DNA of 40,550 nucleotides from Arthrobacter sp. (GTDB lineage Bacteria > Actinomycetota > Actinomycetes > Actinomycetales > Micrococcaceae): assembly GCA_031277795.1 (NCBI GenBank), contig JAITLQ010000006.1:1-40550 (forward strand), written 5' to 3'. Positions within the stretch are counted from its first letter, which is position 1. Each line of letters starts with the position of its first letter. The notes under the pieces were generated by a model. It was not told the DNA's origin. It saw only the letters and a list, made by a program, of their open reading frames with translations, and did no database searches. Positions 40,048-40,550 of this stretch are shown here, piece after piece. A program made the position numbers and the translations under genes.

Positions 40048-40550
40048 GTGGCCATCGAAGAGCCCCACATCACCGACATCCGCAGTGGTTTGACCAACCA
40101 TCTGTCGGACCAGGATCCCGAGGAAACCGCCGAATGGATCGAATCCTTCGACGGACTCATTGAATCCGAGGGGACCGAGCGCGCGCAGTACGTCATGCGC
40201 TCCCTGCTGCAGCGCGCCGGTGCCAAGTCGGTGCAGGTGCCCATGGTCACGACGACCGACTACGTCAACACCATCCCCGTTGACCAGGAGCCCGCGTTCC
40301 CTGGCAACGAGGAGATGGAGCGCGCGTACCGCAAGTGGATGCGCTGGAATGCGGCGATCATGGTGCATCGCGCGCAGGCCCCGGGCATCGGTGTGGGCGG
40401 GCACATCTCGACGTACGCGGGTGCCGCCACCCTGTACGAGGTGGGCTTTAATCACTTCTTCCGCGGTCAGGATCATCCCGGCGGCGGTGACCAGGTCTTC
40501 TTCCAGGGTCACGCCTCCCCTGGCATGTACGCCCGCGCGTTCATGGAGGG
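40048..40550 (+). CDS. aceE: Pyruvate dehydrogenase E1 component, homodimeric (5' part)
   Basis: The first 167 codons of AceE are present; the gene runs off the right edge. AceE decarboxylates pyruvate and passes the acetyl group to the E2 lipoyl domain. The N-terminal segment ([26 protein letters not shown]) and [20 protein letters not shown] plus [15 protein letters not shown] are strongly conserved in this thiamine diphosphate enzyme. GTG 40048 has GAGGAG eight bases upstream; GTG 40042 is too close to that site. The 233-bp gap to DUF3052 holds a possible -10 box TAGAGT (39954-39959) but no other gene. Confidence 0.95.
   Translation, partial: MAIEEPHITDIRSGLTNHLSDQDPEETAEWIESFDGLIESEGTERAQYVMRSLLQRAGAKSVQVPMVTTTDYVNTIPVDQEPAFPGNEEMERAYRKWMRWNAAIMVHRAQAPGIGVGGHISTYAGAATLYEVGFNHFFRGQDHPGGGDQVFFQGHASPGMYARAFME

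Overview
The window is about 40.5 kb of very GC-rich, densely coded bacterial chromosome with many GTG starts, short Shine-Dalgarno sites and strong GC hairpin terminators. It is an actinobacterium. Two neighbourhoods match arrangements known from mycobacteria and other Actinobacteria: tig - tRNA - rpiB - pepN - globin at the left, and AhpE-type peroxiredoxin - DUF3052 - aceE at the right. A long GapB-type GAPDH, MptB mannosyltransferases, a group II truncated globin and an EttA/SSB pair agree. A Micrococcales (Micrococcaceae-like) organism is my best guess; the genus cannot be fixed from this sequence.

Layout. 1-2.5 kb: trigger factor, tRNA-Pro, tRNA-Gly and rpiB, all leftward. 2.6-8 kb: aminopeptidase N, an OsmC protein, a truncated globin, a conserved hypothetical and acyl-CoA thioesterase II. 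8-13 kb: EttA, a single-strand DNA-binding protein, tRNA-Arg, a hexapeptide-repeat acyltransferase and a stand-alone (p)ppGpp synthetase. 13-17.6 kb: three membrane glycosyltransferases in one leftward cluster, including two tandem MptB-like genes, probably building a lipomannan-like glycolipid. 17.7-24 kb: oligoribonuclease, tRNA-His, an AraC regulator, a phenol-hydroxylase-like flavoprotein, peptide deformylase and GapB. 24.3-25.3 kb: a secreted Ig-like protein of unknown function.

25.5-31.6 kb is a sugar-uptake operon read leftward: solute-binding lipoprotein, two permeases, a GH1 beta-glucosidase and a LacI regulator, with no ATPase gene. A LacI/CebR-type palindrome sits just downstream of the likely promoter, with a degenerate second copy 89 bp away. 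The second permease appears to carry a one-base frameshift near its N-terminus.

31.7-40.5 kb: RNase P RNA, whose -10 box contains the stop codon of the upstream SGNH hydrolase; YaaA; a coiled-coil protein whose zinc ribbon has lost three of four cysteines; a NIF3 protein; MsrA; the cysteine pair cysK-cysE; tRNA-Val; an acyltransferase-3 membrane protein; a peroxiredoxin; DUF3052; and the first part of aceE, which runs off the right edge.

I found no CRISPR array, insertion sequence or phage genes. The most unusual signals are the permease frameshift, the serine-substituted zinc ribbon, the rnpB promoter/stop-codon overlap, the 21-bp palindrome before the flavoprotein gene, and the tandem MptB genes.
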